From NCBI GenBank assembly GCA_021820845.1, contig JAKADC010000017.1, positions 1-40,442 of the forward strand: 40,442 bases of DNA. The letters run 5' to 3'. The position numbers and the translations under genes were made by a program. Position 1 is the stretch's first letter; each line of letters begins with the position of its first letter. Below are positions 19,969 to 28,247 of the stretch, in pieces. Below the pieces are notes generated by a model. That model was given only the letters and a program-made list of their open reading frames with translations, made no database searches and was not told where the DNA came from. The DNA comes from Pseudomonadota bacterium (lineage in GTDB: Bacteria; Pseudomonadota; Gammaproteobacteria; Burkholderiales; Thiobacillaceae).

Positions 19969-21330
19969 ATGACAAGCGCTGAAAAGCGCGCCGCGTCGGG
20001 TCTGGCGGCGATCTTCGGCCTGCGCATGCTGGGCATGTTCCTCATCCTGCCGGTGTTCGCGCTGTATGCGGAGCATCTGCCCGGCGGCAACAGCCACACG
20101 CTGGTCGGGCTCACGCTCGGCATGTACGGCCTGACGCAGGCCTTGCTGATGATTCCATTCGGCATGGCGTCCGACCGCATCGGGCGCAAGAAGGTGATCA
20201 TCTTCGGCCTGATCCTGTTCGCGATCGGCAGCTTCGTGGCGGCCAGCGCGCCCGACATCTACTGGACGATTTTCGGCCGCGCCATCCAGGGCGCCGGGGC
20301 GATCTCCGCCGCCATCACCGCCATGCTCGCCGACCTCACGCGCGAGGAACACCGCACCAAGGCGATGGCGATGATCGGCTCGACCATCGGCCTCGTCTTT
20401 GCCGCCTCGATGGTGGCGGGGCCCGCGCTCAACCACCTCATCGGCGTACCGGGGATCTTTGCGCTGACCGGCGTGCTGGCGCTTGCTGCCATCTGGGTGG
20501 TGAAGGCCTGGGTGCCCGATCCGCTGATCAGTCATTTTCACGCCGACGCCCAGGCCAACCCGGCGCGTCTGAAGGACGTGCTGCGCAGCGGCCAGCTGCT
20601 GCGCCTCGATTTCGGCATCTTTTCGCTGCATGCCGCGCAGATGGCGATGTTCGTCGTCGTTCCGGTCGCGCTGAAGAACACGGGGCTGCCTCCCGCCCAC
20701 CACTGGGCCGTGTACCTGCCGGTGATGGTGGGCTCGTTCGCGCTGATCGTGCCGGCGATCATCTATGGCGAGAAGTACGGCAAGCTCAAACCGGTGTTCG
20801 TCGGCGCGGTGGCGCTGATGCTGCTGGCGCAGCTCGGACTCGCCTTCGGCATCAGCCATTTCTGGGGCATCGTGGCCGCGTTGTTCTTCTATTTCGCGGC
20901 GTTCAACCTGCTCGAGGCGAGCCTGCCCTCGCTGATTTCCAAGCTCGCCCCGATATCGGCCAAGGGCACCGCGATGGGCGTGTACAACACCGCGCAGGCG
21001 CTGGGCCTCTTCTTCGGCGGCGTGTTCGGCGGCTGGCTGGCGCAGCACGTCGGGTTTTACGCCGTATTCCTTTTCTGCGTCGTCCTGATGGCGATCTGGC
21101 TGGCGCTGAGCGTGTCGATGACCGCGCCGCCCGCGATCAAGACGCGCATGTTCCGCGTCGGCGCGATGCCCGCGGACCAGGCTGAAATGCTGAAAACCCA
21201 GCTCACCGGCGTGGCGGGCGTGGTGGAGGCCATGGTGCTGGCCGAGGAGGGCGTGGCGATGCTCAAGGTGAGCATCAAGGGATGGGACGAAGCCCGCGCG
21301 CGCACTCTGCTCGAGAACGCGCCTGCCTGA
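19969..21330 (+). CDS. MFS transporter, YajR-like with C-terminal YAM domain
   Basis: The product is a 12-helix major facilitator superfamily protein. It has motif A after the second helix ([16 protein letters not shown]) and hydrophobic segments throughout residues 15-385. The soluble end of about 65 residues (from about 388, with [15 protein letters not shown] and [14 protein letters not shown]) resembles the ferredoxin-like YAM domain of E. coli YajR. From ATG 19969 the length is 453 residues, against 454 in YajR. In-frame GTG codons at 19882 and 19942 would add residues but lie near or upstream of the likely promoter. The substrate is unknown. Its place between uvrA and ssb is common in betaproteobacteria. 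Confidence 0.85.
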   Translation: MTSAEKRAASGLAAIFGLRMLGMFLILPVFALYAEHLPGGNSHTLVGLTLGMYGLTQALLMIPFGMASDRIGRKKVIIFGLILFAIGSFVAASAPDIYWTIFGRAIQGAGAISAAITAMLADLTREEHRTKAMAMIGSTIGLVFAASMVAGPALNHLIGVPGIFALTGVLALAAIWVVKAWVPDPLISHFHADAQANPARLKDVLRSGQLLRLDFGIFSLHAAQMAMFVVVPVALKNTGLPPAHHWAVYLPVMVGSFALIVPAIIYGEKYGKLKPVFVGAVALMLLAQLGLAFGISHFWGIVAALFFYFAAFNLLEASLPSLISKLAPISAKGTAMGVYNTAQALGLFFGGVFGGWLAQHVGFYAVFLFCVVLMAIWLALSVSMTAPPAIKTRMFRVGAMPADQAEMLKTQLTGVAGVVEAMVLAEEGVAMLKVSIKGWDEARARTLLENAPA

Positions 21331-21340
21331 CCGGACGGCC

Positions 21341-21349
21341 TGATAGAAT
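21341..21349 (+). promoter_or_regulatory. Possible extended -10 promoter of ssb
   Basis: TGATAGAAT at 21341-21349 matches an extended -10 element. No clear -35 lies upstream. It sits 37 bases before the ssb start. Confidence 0.4.
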
Positions 21350-21386
21350 TCGCAACGTTGCAAGCTCACATCATCCAAGGGAAAAC

Positions 21387-21872
21387 ATGGCATCCGTCAA
21401 CAAAGTGATCCTGGTCGGCAATCTCGGGCGCGATCCCGAAATGCGCTACCTGCCGAGCGGAGAGGCTGTCGCCAACCTTGCCCTGGCCACCACCGACAAA
21501 TACAAGGACAAGTCCGGCCAGATGGTCGAACAGACCGAATGGCACCGCATCAGCTTTTTCGGGCGCACCGCCGAAGTGTGCGGGCAATATCTGAAGAAGG
21601 GCAGCCAGGTCTACGTCGAGGGCTCGATCCGCACCCGGAAGTACACCGACAAGGAAGGCATCGAGCGCTACGCGACCGAGATCCGCGGCGACCGCATGCA
21701 GATGCTGGGCGGGCGCAGCGGCGGCGGCACGGCCGACATGGATGATTACAACCAGACGGCGGGGGCCGGTGCTCCGACGGCGCCGCGCGGCCAGTCCCGC
21801 GGCAGCGCGCCCGCGGCGCAGCGTCCCGCCAGCAGCGGCTTCGATGATATGGATGACGACATTCCGTTCTGA
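21387..21872 (+). CDS. ssb: Single-stranded DNA-binding protein
   Basis: SSB coats single-stranded DNA during replication, recombination and repair and recruits partners through its tail. The 161-residue product has the OB-fold at about 1-110 ([55 protein letters not shown]). A glycine- and alanine-rich linker follows, then the acidic partner-binding end DDMDDDIPF. An in-frame ATG at 21282 would add 35 unrelated residues; ATG 21387 follows AAGGGAA and is the right start. Confidence 0.97.
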   Translation: MASVNKVILVGNLGRDPEMRYLPSGEAVANLALATTDKYKDKSGQMVEQTEWHRISFFGRTAEVCGQYLKKGSQVYVEGSIRTRKYTDKEGIERYATEIRGDRMQMLGGRSGGGTADMDDYNQTAGAGAPTAPRGQSRGSAPAAQRPASSGFDDMDDDIPF

Positions 21873-21935
21873 GGTAAGCGCGCAGACCCGCCGGTTCTTG
21901 TTTCCGGCGCGTTCTGCTCGGTTGGCGGAAGGCGG

Positions 21936-21966
21936 TTGGCATCCGTTGTTCCCATCCGGGTATAAT
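21936..21966 (+). promoter_or_regulatory. Promoter of the fmdB-DUF502-aspS group
   Basis: A perfect -10 TATAAT at 21961-21966, with TTGGCA at 21936-21941 as -35. The spacer of 19 is long, so strength is uncertain. The -10 lies 31 bases before the FmdB start. Confidence 0.55.
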
Positions 21967-21997
21967 TAGGCAACTTCTTGATTTATCGGAGCGATTT

Positions 21998-22258
21998 ATG
22001 CCGATCTATGCCTACAAATGCACCGCCTGCGGTTTTTCCCAGGACGAAATGCAGAAAGTGTCCGATGCGCCGCTGACGGTGTGCCCGTCCTGCGGCGCGT
22101 CCGCCTACGCCAAGCAGGTGACGGCGGCCGGTTTTGCCCTCAAGGGCACCGGCTGGTATGCCACCGATTTCAAGGGCGGCGGCAACAAACCTGCAGAAGC
22201 GAAGCCCGAAGCGCCCTCGCATGCCTGCGGCACGGGCGCGTGTCCGGCGTGTAACTGA
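21998..22258 (+). CDS. FmdB-family zinc ribbon protein
   Basis: An 86-residue protein with an N-terminal zinc ribbon: Cys8-X2-Cys11 and Cys29-X2-Cys32 (MPIYAYKCTACGF and VCPSCGA), the FmdB/CxxC regulatory family. Three more cysteines lie in the C-terminal tail (ACGTGACPAC) after a lysine- and proline-rich linker. FmdB was named as a putative regulator of formamidase genes, but the function is generally unknown. It leads a conserved betaproteobacterial group with the DUF502 gene and aspS. Confidence 0.88.
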   Translation: MPIYAYKCTACGFSQDEMQKVSDAPLTVCPSCGASAYAKQVTAAGFALKGTGWYATDFKGGGNKPAEAKPEAPSHACGTGACPACN

Positions 22259-22328
22259 CGAAGCGCGGGAAACCGGGGAGCGGGCGGTGCGAGCCGTCCG
22301 CTTCTTTGTTTCCGACTGACTTGAACGA

Positions 22329-22931
22329 ATGAAGCGTTATTTCATCACCGGTCTTCTGATCTGGGTTCCGCTGGGAATCACCCTGTGGGTGCTCAATCTG
22401 CTCATCGGCACGCTGGACCAGAGCCTGCTCGTGCTGCCTGCCCGCTGGCAGCCGCAGGCGTGGCTCGGAATGCGCGTCCCCGGCCTGGGCGTGATCCTGA
22501 CGCTGGTGATCATCGTGCTGACCGGCATGTTCGGCGCGAATTTCTTCGGCCAGAAGATCATCGACTTCTGGGAGCGGCAATTGACCCGCATCCCGGTGGT
22601 GAAAACCATCTACGGCAGCGTCAAGCAGGTGTCCGACACGATTCTGTCGGGCAGCGGGCACGCCTTCCGCAAGGTGCTGCTGGTGCGCTATCCGCATCCG
22701 CAGGCGTGGTCGCTGGCGTTCCAGACCAACATTCCGGACGAGGTGGCGCGCGTGCTGCCGGACGAACACGTCGCCGTGTTCATCCCCACCACGCCGAGCC
22801 CGGTCAACGGATTCTATTTTTATGTGAAAAAGAGCGAGGTCGTCGAACTGGATGTGTCGGTCGACCGCGCGTTGAAATACATCGTCTCGATGGGGGTCGC
22901 CTCGGGCGAGTCGGGGCGAGGCAGCCACTAG
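22329..22931 (+). CDS. DUF502 family inner membrane protein
   Basis: The 200-residue product has two transmembrane segments (about 7-28 and 52-73), then a conserved cytoplasmic or periplasmic domain with [19 protein letters not shown] and [19 protein letters not shown], signatures of DUF502. The biochemical function is unknown. The gene is almost always found next to aspS in betaproteobacteria; it ends 11 bases before the aspS start, so they are probably co-transcribed. The start ATG 22329 lies 12 bases after a TGACTTGAACG stretch without a strong ribosome binding site. Confidence 0.87.
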   Translation: MKRYFITGLLIWVPLGITLWVLNLLIGTLDQSLLVLPARWQPQAWLGMRVPGLGVILTLVIIVLTGMFGANFFGQKIIDFWERQLTRIPVVKTIYGSVKQVSDTILSGSGHAFRKVLLVRYPHPQAWSLAFQTNIPDEVARVLPDEHVAVFIPTTPSPVNGFYFYVKKSEVVELDVSVDRALKYIVSMGVASGESGRGSH

Positions 22932-22942
22932 GAAAAGCAAGC

Positions 22943-24736
22943 ATGCGTACTCATTACTGCGGCGGCGTCAGCGCCGCCGACATCGGCCAGACCGTCGTAC
23001 TGTGCGGCTGGGCACACCGCCGCCGCGACCACGGCGGCGTCATCTTCATCGACCTGCGCGACCGCGAGGGCATGATGCAGGTGGTGATCGACCCGGACAC
23101 CCCGGAAGCCTTCAGGCTGGCCGAGGACGTGCGTTCGGAATTCGTGCTGAAGATCGAGGGGCTGGTGCGTCCGCGTCCCGCCGGCACCGAAAACCCCAAC
23201 ATGCCGACCGGCATGGTCGAGCTGCTGACGAAGAAACTGGACGTGCTGAACGCCTCGCTGACTCCGCCCTTCCAGCTCGACGACGACAACATCAACGAGA
23301 ACATCCGCCTGCAGTACCGCTATCTCGATCTGCGTCGCGAGCCGATGCAGCAGAACCTCAAGCTGCGCTACCGCGTGTCGAAGCTCATGCGCGACTACCT
23401 GGACGCGCACGGCTTCATGGAAGTCGAAACGCCGATGCTGACCCGCTCCACGCCGGAAGGCGCGCGCGACTACCTGGTGCCCTCCCGGGTTCACGACGGC
23501 ATGTTCTACGCGTTGCCGCAGTCGCCGCAGCTGTTCAAGCAGTTGCTGATGGTGTCCGGCGTTGACCGCTATTTCCAGATCACCAAGTGCTTCCGCGACG
23601 AAGACCTGCGCGCCGATCGCCAGCCCGAATTCACCCAGGTCGACCTGGAAACCTCGTTCATGGGCGAGGAGGCGATCATGGATCTCGTCGAGGGCATGAT
23701 CCGCGACATGATGAAGAAGGCGCAGGACATCGAACTGCCCGCCGCCTTCCCGCGCATGACCTACGCCGAGGCGATGAATAGATATGGATCAGACAAGCCC
23801 GACATGCGCGTGACGCTCGAAATCGTCGATGTCGGCGACGCGATGAAGGACGTCTCCTTCAAGGTGTTCTCCGGTCCGGCGAACGATCCAAAAGGCCGCG
23901 TCGCCGCGCTGCGCATTCCCGGCGGCGCCGCGCTGACGCGTAGCGAGATCGACGGCTACACCGAGTTCGTCAAGATCTACGGCGCCAAGGGGCTGGCCTA
24001 CATCAAGGTCAACGACGTCAGCCAGTTGAACGAAGCCGGCCTGCAGTCGCCCATCGTGAAGAACCTCTCCGAAGCCGCCCTGCGCGCGGTGATGGAGCGC
24101 ACCGGTGCGCAGAATGGCGACCTGATCTTCTTCGGCGCCGACCGCGCCAAGGTCGTCAACGACGCGCTCGGCGCGCTGCGCCTCAAGATCGGGCACGAGA
24201 AGGGCCACGTCGACGGCCGCGCCTGGGCGCCGCTGTGGGTGGTCGATTTCCCGATGTTCGAGTACAACGAGGACGAGCGTCGCTGGGACGCGCTGCATCA
24301 TCCCTTCACTGCGCCGAAGGACGGCCACGAGGACTGGCTGGCGACCGATCCGGGCCGCTGCCTGTCCAAGGCCTACGACATGGTGCTGAACGGCTGGGAA
24401 GTCGGCGGCGGATCGGTGCGTATCCACCGGGAAGACGTGCAGGAAAAGGTCTTTGCCGCGCTCAACATCGGCGAGGAGGAGCGCCGCGAGAAGTTCGGCT
24501 TCCTGCTCGACGCGCTGCAATACGGCGCGCCGCCGCACGGCGGCCTCGCGTTCGGTCTGGACCGCCTGGTCACGCTGATGGCCGGCGCCGAATCGATCCG
24601 CGACGTCATCGCCTTCCCCAAGACCCAGCGTGCGTCCTGCCTGATGACCAACGCGCCGAACGTGGTCGACGAGAAACAGTTGCGCGAGCTGCACATCCGG
24701 CTGCGCAACGCCAATCCGGCCGACAAGGCGGCTTGA
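22943..24736 (+). CDS. aspS: Aspartate--tRNA ligase, probably non-discriminating (Asp/Asn)
   Basis: AspRS charges tRNA with aspartate. The 597-residue product is of bacterial type, with an N-terminal OB anticodon domain (1-105), class II motif 2 ([18 protein letters not shown]), the bacterial GAD insertion (about 290-420) and motif 3 ([10 protein letters not shown]). His30 (in RRRDHGG) and Gly81 (in RPAGTENPN) match the His31 and Gly81 pair described for the non-discriminating enzyme of Pseudomonas aeruginosa; E. coli AspRS has Leu and Lys there. The enzyme may therefore also make Asp-tRNA(Asn) for GatCAB. The open frame extends upstream to 22385, but ATG 22943 is right by homology. Confidence 0.96.
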   Translation: MRTHYCGGVSAADIGQTVVLCGWAHRRRDHGGVIFIDLRDREGMMQVVIDPDTPEAFRLAEDVRSEFVLKIEGLVRPRPAGTENPNMPTGMVELLTKKLDVLNASLTPPFQLDDDNINENIRLQYRYLDLRREPMQQNLKLRYRVSKLMRDYLDAHGFMEVETPMLTRSTPEGARDYLVPSRVHDGMFYALPQSPQLFKQLLMVSGVDRYFQITKCFRDEDLRADRQPEFTQVDLETSFMGEEAIMDLVEGMIRDMMKKAQDIELPAAFPRMTYAEAMNRYGSDKPDMRVTLEIVDVGDAMKDVSFKVFSGPANDPKGRVAALRIPGGAALTRSEIDGYTEFVKIYGAKGLAYIKVNDVSQLNEAGLQSPIVKNLSEAALRAVMERTGAQNGDLIFFGADRAKVVNDALGALRLKIGHEKGHVDGRAWAPLWVVDFPMFEYNEDERRWDALHHPFTAPKDGHEDWLATDPGRCLSKAYDMVLNGWEVGGGSVRIHREDVQEKVFAALNIGEEERREKFGFLLDALQYGAPPHGGLAFGLDRLVTLMAGAESIRDVIAFPKTQRASCLMTNAPNVVDEKQLRELHIRLRNANPADKAA

Positions 24737-24746
24737 CCGCCTTTTC

Positions 24747-24766
24747 ATCCGCGGCCCTTCGCGGAT
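24747..24766. repeat. Short inverted repeat after aspS
   Basis: Perfect 7-bp inverted repeat ATCCGCG (24747-24753) and CGCGGAT (24760-24766) with a 6-base loop, between aspS and the next gene. No T run follows, so it is probably not a terminator. Confidence 0.35.
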
Positions 24767-24778
24767 AAGGGATTTATC

Positions 24779-25084
24779 ATGAAATTCGCCGACATCCTGA
24801 AAACGCTGCCCGAGTTTGCGGGCGACAGGCTCGTTCTGAGCGACGCGGACGGCACCGAGGTGGCGGCGATCGCCAACGCCCCGGGCACCGCCGGCTCGTT
24901 CCGGGTTTACGCGCATCTGGCGCAGCGCTACGGCGCGATCAACGCCGAGGCCGCGGCCGAAGGCCTGGCAATTTTTGCCGAACACACCGAGGACGCCAGC
25001 GCGCATCCCGGCAAGCATCCCAACATCGATCGCCTGATTGCCGTCCTGGCGACGGGAAGCCCGCTCGACGCCCGCATCGTTTGA
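24779..25084 (+). CDS. DUF2322-like small protein
   Basis: A 101-residue soluble protein. The C-terminal half, with YGAINAEAAAEGLAIFAEHT and HPGKHPNIDRL, resembles DUF2322 proteins of betaproteobacteria as I remember them; no function is known for that family. It starts 42 bases after aspS with AAGGG upstream, and its stop overlaps a possible TTG start of nudB. This suggests co-expression with tRNA charging and folate genes, but no role can be inferred. Confidence 0.6.
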   Translation: MKFADILKTLPEFAGDRLVLSDADGTEVAAIANAPGTAGSFRVYAHLAQRYGAINAEAAAEGLAIFAEHTEDASAHPGKHPNIDRLIAVLATGSPLDARIV

Positions 25085-25521
25085 CCGTGCACAAGATTCC
25101 CGTCTCGGTGCTGGTCGTCGTCCATACCGCAGACGGCCAGGTGCTGCTGATGGAGCGCGCCGACGCGCCGGGATTCTGGCAGTCGGTCACCGGTTCGCAG
25201 GACGAAGGCGAAACGCTGGAGCAGACCGCGGTTCGCGAGGTGCGCGAGGAGACGGGCCTCGACGCCGCGCAGTTCGAGCTGACGCCGTGGGCCCTCACGA
25301 ATCGCTACGAGATCTACCCGCGCTGGCGGCACCGCTACGCGCCCGGCGTGACGCACAACACCGAGCACGTATTCGGCCTGCGGCTTCCCGAGCCGTTGCC
25401 GGTCACGCTGGCGCCGCGCGAACACCTTCGCTACGCATGGTTGCCGTGGCAAGCCGCCGCCGAACGCTGCTTCTCGCCCAGCAACGCCGAGGCGATTCGG
25501 CTGCTGGCGGCGCGCCTATAA
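25081..25521 (+). CDS. nudB: Dihydroneopterin triphosphate diphosphatase (Nudix)
   Basis: NudB removes pyrophosphate from dihydroneopterin triphosphate in folate synthesis. The 146-residue product has the Nudix box, from GSQDEGETLEQTAVREV through REETGL, and the NudB-specific stretches FWQSVTGS and RHRYAPGVTHNTEHVF. The start is uncertain: TTG 25081 overlaps the preceding stop, and GTG 25087 would shorten the product by two residues. The conserved position downstream of aspS supports the call. A general Nudix hydrolase is the only alternative. Confidence 0.85.
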   Translation: MTVHKIPVSVLVVVHTADGQVLLMERADAPGFWQSVTGSQDEGETLEQTAVREVREETGLDAAQFELTPWALTNRYEIYPRWRHRYAPGVTHNTEHVFGLRLPEPLPVTLAPREHLRYAWLPWQAAAERCFSPSNAEAIRLLAARL

Positions 25522-25528
25522 TGATCGC

Positions 25529-26281
25529 ATGACATCTCCGCTGCACGTCGCCAGCTACAACATCCACAAGGGCCTGTCGCAATTCAACCGGCGGCTCACC
25601 GTGCACGACCTGCGCGATCGGCTCGGCACGCTGGGATCGGATATCGTCTTCCTGCAGGAAGTGCAGGGCAGCCACGGCCTGCGCGCGAGCCGTTTCCAGC
25701 ACTGGCCCAGCCGGCCCCAGCACGAGTTCCTGGCGGGGCAGATCTATACCGATTTCGCCTACGGCAAGAACTGCGTTTACGACACCGGCCACCACGGCAA
25801 CGCCATCCTGTCGCGCTACAAGATCCTGTCGTGGGAAAACGAGGACATCTCCGCGCATCCGTTCGAGAGCCGCGGCATGCTGCATTGCGAAATCGAGGTA
25901 CCGGGCCTGGCCACCCCGGTACACTGCATCAACGTGCATCTGGGGCTGACCGAACGCGGACGCAAGCGCCAGTTGGCGATGATCGTGGCGCGGGTCCGCA
26001 AGCTGGTGCCGGACGACGCGCCGATGATCCTGGCGGGCGACTTCAACGACTGGCAGATGCGCGCCTGCCACTACTTCAAGGATGAACTCGGGCTGGTCGA
26101 GGTGTTCGAGACCCACCACGGCAGGCCGGCGCGCAGCTATCCGTCCATCTTGCCGATGTTCCAGCTCGACCGCATCTACGTGCGGCGCTTCACGATCGAG
26201 GCCGCGCAGGTGCACACCGGCAACGCCTGGCACCGCATTTCCGACCACGCCGCCCTGACCGCCCAGCTCAGCCCGGCCTGA
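25529..26281 (+). CDS. Endonuclease/exonuclease/phosphatase family protein
   Basis: The 250-residue product has the EEP fold of DNase I-like metal-dependent phosphoesterases. Catalytic motifs are visible: SYNIHKG near the start, FLQEVQGSH with the metal-binding Glu, LAGDFNDW and a final SDHAALTA with the catalytic His. It has no signal peptide. The stop overlaps the clsB start as TGATG, and this pairing with a cardiolipin synthase recurs in betaproteobacteria. A lipid or phosphodiester substrate in membrane metabolism is plausible, but that is inference. Confidence 0.82.
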   Translation: MTSPLHVASYNIHKGLSQFNRRLTVHDLRDRLGTLGSDIVFLQEVQGSHGLRASRFQHWPSRPQHEFLAGQIYTDFAYGKNCVYDTGHHGNAILSRYKILSWENEDISAHPFESRGMLHCEIEVPGLATPVHCINVHLGLTERGRKRQLAMIVARVRKLVPDDAPMILAGDFNDWQMRACHYFKDELGLVEVFETHHGRPARSYPSILPMFQLDRIYVRRFTIEAAQVHTGNAWHRISDHAALTAQLSPA

Positions 26282-27474
26282 TGACCGCGCATGGCCGCTC
26301 GAACAGCTTGTTCTTTCGGGGCGTGGAGCCGGTCTCCGGCAACCAGCTTCGCCTCCTGCAGAGCGGCGCCGAGTTCTTTCCCGCGCTGATCGCGGCGATC
26401 GACGCCGCGCGCGCCGAGGTCCACCTCGAAACCTACATATTCAACGACGACGCGAGCGCCGAAGCCGTTCGCGATGCGCTGATGCGTGCCGCGCAACGCG
26501 GTGTGCAGGTGCGCCTGCTGATTGACGGCGTAGGCTCGCGCGATTTTCCGGCCGGCTGGCTCGCCGCACTTCAGGTCAAGGGCGTCAGCGTGATGGTCTA
26601 CCGGCCGCTGGTGAACAACTGGCGCTCCAATCCCCTCAACCTGCGCCGGCTGCATCGCAAGCTGGCGGTGATCGACGCCCGCGTCGCCTTCATCGGCGGC
26701 ATGAACCTCATCGATGATCTCGAGCCGCCCGAGCTTCCTGCGCCTCGGCTCGATTTCAGCGTGGAAGTGCGCGGCCCCCTGCTTGTCGCCATTCACCGGA
26801 GCGCGTGGCGCCTGTGGCGGCTGGTGGCGTTGACGCAGATGCAGGCCGGCGCCGGCGGGCCGGGGCGGATGGAGCCCTCCTGGCCGACCGATGGCCACAC
26901 GCGCGCCGCCTACGTAGTACGCGACAACCTCGCCCATCGCCGTGACATCGAGCGCGTCTACCTGGCTGCGCTCGCGCTGGCGCGCGACGAGATCGTCATC
27001 GCCAATGCCTATTTCCTGCCTGGCCGCCGCTTCAGAAGACTGCTCAAAAATGCCGCCCAGCGCGGCGTGCAGGTGCACCTGCTGACGCAGGGCCACACCG
27101 ACCATCCCTTTTTCCAGACCGCCGCGCGCGCACTTTATCGCGACCTGCTCGCCGCCGGCGTGAACATCTACGAATACCCGGCGAGCGAGCTGCATGCCAA
27201 GGTGGCCGTGGTCGATAGCCACTGGGCCACGGTGGGTTCCAGCAATATCGATCCGTTCAGCCTGTTGCTGGCGCGCGAGGCGAATATCGTCGTCGACGAT
27301 GCGGCGTTCGCGCACGACCTGAGGCAGCGCCTGCAGCAGGCCATCGGCCAGTCCGTTCAGCTTGCCCCGGCCGACTGGCAGCGCCGCCCCTGGCCACGGC
27401 GCATGATGTCCTGGCTGGCGTATGGCGGAGTGCGGCTGATGGTAGGCCTGGCCGGCGCCGGGCGCTGGGCCTGA
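26281..27474 (+). CDS. clsB: Cardiolipin synthase B (phospholipase D family)
   Basis: ClsB joins phosphatidyl groups to make cardiolipin at the inner membrane. The 397-residue product has two HKD motifs, HRKLAVID (His125, Lys127, Asp132) and HAKVAVVD (His305, Lys307, Asp312), each followed by a glycine- and serine-rich turn (FIGGMN, TVGSSN). Unlike ClsA there are no N-terminal transmembrane helices; a hydrophobic stretch at the end (SWLAYGGVRLMVGLAGAG) may touch the membrane. It is translationally coupled to the upstream EEP gene. Confidence 0.88.
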   Translation: MTAHGRSNSLFFRGVEPVSGNQLRLLQSGAEFFPALIAAIDAARAEVHLETYIFNDDASAEAVRDALMRAAQRGVQVRLLIDGVGSRDFPAGWLAALQVKGVSVMVYRPLVNNWRSNPLNLRRLHRKLAVIDARVAFIGGMNLIDDLEPPELPAPRLDFSVEVRGPLLVAIHRSAWRLWRLVALTQMQAGAGGPGRMEPSWPTDGHTRAAYVVRDNLAHRRDIERVYLAALALARDEIVIANAYFLPGRRFRRLLKNAAQRGVQVHLLTQGHTDHPFFQTAARALYRDLLAAGVNIYEYPASELHAKVAVVDSHWATVGSSNIDPFSLLLAREANIVVDDAAFAHDLRQRLQQAIGQSVQLAPADWQRRPWPRRMMSWLAYGGVRLMVGLAGAGRWA

Positions 27475-27567
27475 GAATCAGGGTTCAGGGGCTGCGAGCG
27501 GCGTGGTGGCGGACCTGCCTCGGGTTGAAGCCGTAGAACTTGCCCCGGCTTAAAGCAATAACTTGAA

Positions 27568-27904
27568 TTACCCTGTGATTTCAACCAGGCAACTTCCGGC
27601 GCCGAGCGCGGCAATCACGGAAGGCATTTCTTTTTCAAACCACACCAGCAATTTTGCGTTGGGGGCAATTTCCGATTCTGACCCAAACAATCGAGGGCGA
27701 AATCTTGCTGACAGACGCACGAATGGCGAAATTCTCATCCTTGGTGACGATGACTGCGCCATTCGACAGGGCATAGTCCCAAATCCGGCTATCGCTGGAT
27801 TCGAGCAATCCCAAGTCAAGCAAATGTACCGCCTCATGGCCCATGGCCGCAATCTTTCTGGCCAGGGCGAGCGGCAATTGCGCATCGACCAGAAAGCGAT
27901 GCAC
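27568..27904 (-). pseudogene. DUF5615 PIN-like toxin, frameshifted
   Basis: DUF5615 proteins are PIN-like predicted RNase toxins paired with DUF433 antitoxins. The front (GTG 27904 to about 27666) reads MHRFLVDAQLPLALARKI and VIVTKDENFAIRA, with the PIN-like acidic positions. The open frame then ends early at residue 89. In the next frame the expected end follows at once (NAKLLVWFEKEMPSVIAALG and LVEITG, TAA at 27568). Reading four instead of five G at 27661-27665 gives an intact 111-residue protein of normal length. It is either a true inactivating frameshift, a slippage switch, or a sequencing error in the homopolymer. Confidence 0.8.
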
Positions 27905-27905
27905 G

Positions 27906-28136
27906 TCAGGCTGCTTTTAATATCGGGTGATCGAATTGCCGTGCCGCATACAACAGGGTTGCGGTGATGTCTTCCGCCTCCAGGTAGGGGTAGTCGGCCA
28001 AAATCTGCTCACGGCTTTCGCCCGCTGCCATCAATTCGAGAATATCGCTTACACGGATCCGCATTCCGCGAATGCAGGGCCGCCCGCCGCACTGGGCAGG
28101 ATCCACGGTGATTCTTTCCAATGCCAGAGTTTCCAT
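27906..28136 (-). CDS. DUF433 family antitoxin-like protein
   Basis: A 76-residue protein with the DUF433 signature ITVDPAQCGGRPCIRGMRI followed by a helix-turn-helix-like part (VSDILELMAAGESREQILAD, LEAEDITATLLYAARQ). DUF433 genes typically precede DUF5615 genes and are predicted antitoxins and autorepressors. The stop lies 1 base before the GTG of the toxin gene, the expected operon order. GTG at 28163 is in frame but lies right at a TATACAAT patch that may be the -10 box; ATG 28136, with AGGTG upstream, is preferred. The gene is intact although the toxin is not. Confidence 0.82.
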   Translation of the reverse strand: METLALERITVDPAQCGGRPCIRGMRIRVSDILELMAAGESREQILADYPYLEAEDITATLLYAARQFDHPILKAA

Positions 28137-28168
28137 TCTGTGCGCACCTGTTTTTGCCGACACAATGT

Positions 28169-28176
28169 ATTGTATA
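28169..28176 (-). promoter_or_regulatory. Possible -10 of the DUF433 gene, abutting the hexanucleotide repeat
   Basis: On the minus strand TATACAAT reads across 28176-28169, a plausible -10 for the antitoxin gene 33 bases before its ATG. The place where the -35 should be (about 28192-28197) is inside the GGCCCC repeat, so any -35 is missing or was replaced. Confidence 0.4.
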
Positions 28177-28182
28177 GCCTTA

Positions 28183-28247
28183 CCCGGCCCCGGCCCCGGC
28201 CCCGGCCCCGGCCCCGGCCCCGGCCCCGGCCCCGGCCCCGGCCCGGG
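28183..28247. repeat. Hexanucleotide microsatellite (GGCCCC)n
   Basis: Nine perfect consecutive GGCCCC units at 28186-28239, flanked by CCC at 28183-28185 and by a partial GGCCC with three further G up to 28247. The minus strand reads (GGGGCC)n, runs of four G separated by two C, a strong candidate for G-quadruplexes; the plus strand is C-rich. The tract keeps several frames open, coding Pro-Gly or Arg-Pro repeats on plus and Ala-Gly on minus. It lies between the DUF433 gene and a RelE/ParE remnant. Copy number is likely to vary by slippage. Confidence 0.95.

Noticed and set aside
22385..22942. N-terminal extension of AspRS by 186 residues
   Set aside because: The extension is an out-of-frame reading of the DUF502 gene. 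ATG 22943 gives the normal AspRS start.
28072..28245. Upstream extension of the RelE/ParE remnant, giving a 102-residue protein with a poly Pro-Gly middle
   Set aside because: The first part is only the antisense of the DUF433 gene and the middle is the microsatellite. No ribosome binding site precedes ATG 28072 or ATG 28165.
28183..28247. CRISPR array
   Set aside because: The unit is a six-base tandem repeat without spacers, and no cas genes are present.
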